This document shows, one piece after another, positions 39,350 to 42,949 of a DNA stretch of 42,949 nucleotides. Each line of letters opens with the position of its first letter. Positions within the stretch are counted from its first letter, which is position 1. The translations under genes and the position numbers were made by a program. Origin of the DNA: CAZVEE01 sp964625525. Lineage in GTDB: Bacteria > Pseudomonadota > Alphaproteobacteria > JAJFIK01. A model generated the notes under the pieces. The model saw nothing but the letters and a program-made list of their open reading frames with translations, was not told the origin of the DNA and did not search any database. The DNA lies in contig CAZVEE010000026.1 of NCBI GenBank assembly GCA_964625525.1, positions 1-42,949 on the forward strand, given 5' to 3'.

Positions 39350-40381
39350 TCAGTGTCCCAACAGTTCGAGCAGGATCTGATTGTGCTGCACGGTGCAGTA
39401 CCACCCTGAAAAGGCCAGCACCGGATCAGTGTTGGTCCCGGCGCTGAATTCTTTGGCGCTCGAAACCCAGATGGCGATGCCTTTCACGGCCGCGAATATG
39501 CGCCACCAGGCCAGGGCCTCTGGGTTGACCGTCATGCCGCTGGCGCGTTCCCAATGGGTAATGGCCTCGTTCAGGGGGATCATGCCGGCGGGACGTTCGC
39601 TCTGCCCTTGGCTCCACAGCGGATCCATGGCCCAGGCCAGATCCTCGTGCGGATCGCCCAGATGGGCCATTTCCCAATCGAGCACCGCCGCGATCTCGCC
39701 GGTCTCGCGAAACAGGAAATTGCCTGAGCGGTAATCGCCATGCACGATCGTAACCCGGGGCGGCGGCGGCGGCGGTGTGCGGCGCAACTGGCGGATGGCC
39801 GCGCGGGCAATGGGCTGGGGCTCTTGTTCGTCCTCGTCCAGAACGCCTTCCCAATAGTCGAGTTCACGGCGCCAGCATGCCTCCGGCGCCGGGACATCCG
39901 CCACGCGGGCAAGCGGCGTGGCGGGCGCATGCGCCGCCGCAATATGGCCGAGAATACTCCAGAAACGCTCGCCCACCGCGCTCTCGATGCCCGCATAAGG
40001 CGCGGCATCGAAGGGCGAGGCCGCGGTCCCCCCGGTGATCTCTTCCATCAAGAAGAACGGCCGGTCGAGCCAGCGCGGATCGGCTTCGAGCGCAATGGCC
40101 TCAGGCACAGGCACAGATGTTCCGTGGAAGGAGCGATAAGCACTGAACTCCAGTTCCCGTTCCGTATCAATAAGGCTCGCCTCCGGGTCGCGGCGCAGGA
40201 TCAGGCCCCGTGCCTGCCCATCGCCGCGCACCGCCGTAAAGCGAAAAGTCTCACGGGACGCGCCGCCATGGACGCGGCGCAGATCCTCAATGCGCACGGG
40301 CGCGGTGGTTGGATTCAGATGCTCCAGATAGGCGGCGATGCGCGCGGCCAGGCCCGCATCCGACGTCGGATCATCGCTCAT
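39350..40381 (-). CDS. APH-fold phosphotransferase family protein
   Basis: The 343-residue kinase-like protein has the Brenner motif V-H214-G-D216-Y-R-S-G-N221-F-L-F, the metal motif L-D235-W-E and G-D-P-H-E-D-L-A-W. It is the type often found next to acyl-CoA dehydrogenases and thiolases in lipid catabolism, not an antibiotic kinase; eukaryotic ACAD10/11 fuse the same domain to an acyl-CoA dehydrogenase and phosphorylate 4-hydroxyacyl-CoA. It starts 3 nt after the AttH/CrtC-like gene stops. Confidence 0.88.
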   Translation of the reverse strand: MSDDPTSDAGLAARIAAYLEHLNPTTAPVRIEDLRRVHGGASRETFRFTAVRGDGQARGLILRRDPEASLIDTERELEFSAYRSFHGTSVPVPEAIALEADPRWLDRPFFLMEEITGGTAASPFDAAPYAGIESAVGERFWSILGHIAAAHAPATPLARVADVPAPEACWRRELDYWEGVLDEDEQEPQPIARAAIRQLRRTPPPPPPRVTIVHGDYRSGNFLFRETGEIAAVLDWEMAHLGDPHEDLAWAMDPLWSQGQSERPAGMIPLNEAITHWERASGMTVNPEALAWWRIFAAVKGIAIWVSSAKEFSAGTNTDPVLAFSGWYCTVQHNQILLELLGH

Positions 40382-40384
40382 GGC

Positions 40385-41503
40385 TCAGCGCCCCCCGGCC
40401 GTAGCCGGGTCCAGCAGGTCCGTGAAGCCCGACGGGGCGTGGGGCCCCAAGATCAACTGTTCAAGCACGCCGACGCCGGAGCGCACCAGACCGTTCTCGG
40501 TGCGCATGTCCGCCTTACAGAAGGCCTGAATATGCAGGTGCAGCACATCCATGGGATCCACCGTGGCATGATCGAACTGATCAAAGGATACAGCAAGATC
40601 CCCCTTGTACTGACCATGCCCCCATTCGGGATGCATATAACCGACGCCGGACATGGAGAAATGCCATTGCGGGGTCAGGTGAATGGCGATGCGGCCGTGC
40701 TGGGGGCATTGCAGATGCAGTTCGGCGGCGCTCGCGTGCCGCGTACCGGGGGTGAAAGCCAAATGGCTGGAGGCCGCCACCATGGGCTCCTGGGTATCGC
40801 CATGCAGCGGCACCAGAATGCCCTTGGTGTTCCAGGGCTTGCCTTCCGCATCCGAATTGATGTGATAAAAAACGCAGTGATCCTCGAAATTCAGCGGTGA
40901 CCAGAGCCAGTAGAATTGCGGCATGGGCGGCGGCGCCACGGGCTGGGGATCGGCGAGCCCGATGGGCCGCACGCCCCAGGAGCGGTCACGCGTGCCCCAG
41001 GTCGCATCGGCACCAAGGGTCAGGCGCTCGCCCTCCATCTCGATCCACCCGTCCCAGGTTCCGTTCTGCGTGAGACGCGTGTAATCAAGCAGCATGCGCG
41101 GGCCAATGCGATGGGTGAAGCGTGGCTCGTGAATGGGGCTGTGGCGATGGCGGAACGTCAATTCCGCCTTGATGCCATGCTCAGGGCTGTTAATCCGCAG
41201 GCGCAGGGTCTCCAGTGGCTCCAGCACATCGACGGCGATGGGGCCCACGACCGTGTCCATGCGCTCCATATGTAAGACGCGCGAGGCCCGCAGGTTCCGC
41301 TGCACGCCGCCGCGTACCACGCTGAAGGCCGCGTCCATAATGTTCAGATGCGGATAAACCCCCAGGGCACAGGCAAAGAACACCGTGCCATCCCGGTCAT
41401 ACCCATTGAAGAAGTATCGGTCGTAGAAGTTGCGGTCGCTGCCGGCCGTGGCAATCGGTTCCGGCAACTGATGGATCGGGAAATCGTCACCCTTGGTCAG
41501 CAT
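40385..41503 (-). CDS. AttH/CrtC-like lipocalin-fold protein
   Basis: The 372-residue protein has no signal peptide. Its beta-rich sequence, with D-R-Y-F-F-N-G-Y-D, R-S-W-G-V-R-P-I-G near 172, and F-Y-W-L-W-S-P-L-N-F near 197, resembles the duplicated-lipocalin AttH/CrtC hydratase group. I make this call from overall pattern. AGGA 5 nt before the ATG supports the start. In this cluster it may hydrate or bind a hydrophobic substrate, such as an isoprenoid or steroid acyl compound. Confidence 0.65.
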   Translation of the reverse strand: MLTKGDDFPIHQLPEPIATAGSDRNFYDRYFFNGYDRDGTVFFACALGVYPHLNIMDAAFSVVRGGVQRNLRASRVLHMERMDTVVGPIAVDVLEPLETLRLRINSPEHGIKAELTFRHRHSPIHEPRFTHRIGPRMLLDYTRLTQNGTWDGWIEMEGERLTLGADATWGTRDRSWGVRPIGLADPQPVAPPPMPQFYWLWSPLNFEDHCVFYHINSDAEGKPWNTKGILVPLHGDTQEPMVAASSHLAFTPGTRHASAAELHLQCPQHGRIAIHLTPQWHFSMSGVGYMHPEWGHGQYKGDLAVSFDQFDHATVDPMDVLHLHIQAFCKADMRTENGLVRSGVGVLEQLILGPHAPSGFTDLLDPATAGGR

Positions 41504-41576
41504 GGCGTCCTGCCCTTTACCTGTCCGGCGCGTCGGTCCCTCTCACGCGCCCTTATGATTGGTGTCTGCGCCCCGG

Positions 41577-42452
41577 TCAGGTGGCGGGGTCGTCCGGTAA
41601 CCAGTCCGGTGCTTCGGTGTAGTGAGGCTCGGGATTGGTGTAATTGCGGAGTGTCAATTGTGTTGGATCCAGGGCCACTGATCGCCCATCTTCAAAGGCC
41701 ACTTCCCCAGTTTGGATTTTCGCGCCGTTCACATAAGCGCTGATCTGAAAGGCACGGGCATTGTCCGCCCCCGAATTGCGTCCAGAGCCATGGACAGTCA
41801 GCAGGGTCCAAAGCACCAAATCCCCCGGTTCCATTTCCACATCCACGGCACCCGCCGGGTCAAGGCCCGCCGCAATCATTTCCGCTGTCTGATCATCACC
41901 GGTCATCAGAAAACCCTTGCCCCCATCCGACAGGCCCAGATAGCCGAGCCTGTGGCTACCCGGAAAGATCCGCAGGCAGCCGTTCTCTTTAGTCTGCGGA
42001 TCGATGGCAAGGCCAGTGGTGATCTGATAGGGCATCAGCCAGGCGACGTCATTGGGATCAAGCCCGGTAAAGCGGGCATCCTGGTGATAATTGAACGAGG
42101 AATACTGCGCCCCCGGCGGCTTCCAATGAATTTGATTCGTTGACTGACGAATCGTGCGTCCCACGAACGGCTCCAGGAGCGGCAGCAGTTTCGGGTGGCG
42201 CCGGTATGCCTCCATCACCGGATTGGTGAGCGCGAACCAGTGCGCTTGCAACACGACATGACCGGCTGCCGGATCGTGCGAAACCTCGAACATCTTGTTG
42301 CCGTGGCGCCAGCTTGAGGGGTGGGTCATGCCTTCAGCGTAGATGGCGGCCGTTTCACGCTGTATCTCGGCGACCTCGGCCGCGTCAAAAACCCCGCGGA
42401 CGATGGCGTAGCCGTGCTCTTCCACCAGATCTTTCAGCGCATGCGCACTCAC
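41577..42452 (-). CDS. Phytanoyl-CoA dioxygenase (PhyH) family protein
   Basis: The 291-residue Fe(II)/2-oxoglutarate enzyme has the iron triad His123-x-Asp125 (Y-H-Q-D) and His221 (V-H-G-S-G-R), and Arg233 in the 2-oxoglutarate site. The pocket segment Q-I-H-W-K-P-P-G precedes the triad. It should hydroxylate a lipid-like substrate. The GTG at 42452 overlaps the thiolase stop as GTGA with GGAGG upstream, so translation is coupled. Confidence 0.9.
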   Translation of the reverse strand: MSAHALKDLVEEHGYAIVRGVFDAAEVAEIQRETAAIYAEGMTHPSSWRHGNKMFEVSHDPAAGHVVLQAHWFALTNPVMEAYRRHPKLLPLLEPFVGRTIRQSTNQIHWKPPGAQYSSFNYHQDARFTGLDPNDVAWLMPYQITTGLAIDPQTKENGCLRIFPGSHRLGYLGLSDGGKGFLMTGDDQTAEMIAAGLDPAGAVDVEMEPGDLVLWTLLTVHGSGRNSGADNARAFQISAYVNGAKIQTGEVAFEDGRSVALDPTQLTLRNYTNPEPHYTEAPDWLPDDPAT

Positions 42453-42949
42453 AGCACATCCTCCGTTCCCAGAAGGGTCGTCACCTGGCTCGACAACATG
42501 CCACCATTTCCGTGGGCAAGCGCCACATGGGCGCCCGGCACCTGGCGGGCACCACAGCCGCCGCGTAACTGGCGCACCGCTTCGATGAGGACGAACATGC
42601 CATACATGCCCGGATGCACACAGGAAAGCCCGCCACCATTGGTGTTCACCGCGAGTTGCCCCCCGGGCGCGATCGTTCCGCCGGACACAAACCGTCCGCC
42701 CTCGCCCTTCGGGCAAAACCCGAGATCTTCCAGGAACAAAATGGTGTTGATGGTGAACGCGTCATAGAGCATCACCACATCCACATCCGAGGGCGTCAGG
42801 CCCGCCTCGGCGAACGCACGCGGCCCGGAGCGGGCGGCGGCCGACGTGGTCAGGTCCGGCATTTCAGATACCTGCATGTGATCCTGGGCGGCGGCCGCGC
42901 CCAAGACGTAAACCGGCTTTAGCGGAAAGTCCTTGGCCAGCTCGGCGCG
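42449..42949 (-). CDS. SCP-x-type thiolase, C-terminal part
   Basis: The frame is open to the window edge, and 166 residues are visible. It has the SCP2-thiolase C-terminal motifs Y-D-A-F-T-I-N-T, N-T-N-G-G-G-L-S-C-V-H-P-G-M-Y-G with the catalytic His, and A-H-G-N-G-G. Such thiolases cleave branched 3-ketoacyl-CoA. The nucleophilic Cys domain lies outside the window. It is coupled to the PhyH gene, so the two likely act on one substrate. Confidence 0.9.
   Translation of the reverse strand, partial: RAELAKDFPLKPVYVLGAAAAQDHMQVSEMPDLTTSAAARSGPRAFAEAGLTPSDVDVVMLYDAFTINTILFLEDLGFCPKGEGGRFVSGGTIAPGGQLAVNTNGGGLSCVHPGMYGMFVLIEAVRQLRGGCGARQVPGAHVALAHGNGGMLSSQVTTLLGTEDVL

Noticed and set aside
39350..40381. 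An aminoglycoside resistance kinase.
   Set aside because: The APH motifs are present, but the neighbours are lipid-catabolism genes and the protein type fits acyl-CoA-linked kinases better.

Overview
The window looks like chromosomal DNA of a high-G+C alphaproteobacterium. The markers are a CckA-type hybrid kinase, two LexA boxes of the alphaproteobacterial GTTC-N7-GTTC form, an imuA-imuB-dnaE2 mutasome, a DksA with one zinc-finger cysteine, and a long two-TM coiled-coil protein resembling the polarity factor TipN. I cannot assign a genus. The sequence is a draft scaffold: a 100-N gap sits inside a 17-bp tandem repeat at 30351-30520. I see no phage, transposase, CRISPR array, tRNA or rRNA.

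Layout. 1-5443: recA (cut by the window and carrying an in-frame stop), a DUF1508-like small protein and cckA, all on the minus strand; then an exported methyltransferase-like protein (plus) and dksA (minus). 5969-8029: a MoxR ATPase and a CoxE-like VWA protein (plus). 8037-14672: an SOS mutagenesis operon read imuA-imuB-dnaE2 on the minus strand with a clear promoter and LexA box, followed by an alpha-toroid protein. 14816-17050: a phosphate-binding protein and a PiT-like permease (minus). 17261-18718: an ATP-grasp protein and an exported nuclease (plus). 18763-22117: an unknown protein, ferredoxin-NADP reductase, an MBL-fold hydrolase and an HPt protein (all minus). 22781-25345: the TipN-like coiled-coil protein (plus). 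25410-29569: a small beta-barrel-like protein and a complete Mla-type lipid transport operon (STAS-MlaE, MlaF, MlaD, auxiliary lipoprotein; minus). 29864-33945: cytochrome c, the repeat/gap, a CHASE2-cyclase protein and an MlaC-like protein (plus). 34091-37216: dgcN, dgcA and a DUF2817 hydrolase (plus). 37224-38884: an MFS transporter and DUF423. 38892-42949: a minus-strand lipid-catabolism-like cluster (thiolase, PhyH-type dioxygenase, AttH/CrtC-like protein, APH-fold kinase, unknown protein).

How the parts may work together. recA and the imuABC-type cassette share LexA boxes, so both should belong to one DNA-damage regulon. CckA, the HPt protein and the TipN-like protein point to polarity and cell-cycle control. 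The Mla genes should move phospholipid between the two membranes. dgcN-dgcA should convert D-glutamate through its N-acetyl form, and the neighbouring M14-like hydrolase is a plausible deacylase.

The points most worth following up are: the CHASE2 cyclase, which has lost three key catalytic positions; the phosphate-binding protein paired with a PiT-like permease instead of an ABC permease; the dgcN-dgcA-DUF2817 operon; the 17-bp minisatellite at the gap; and the recA stop codon.
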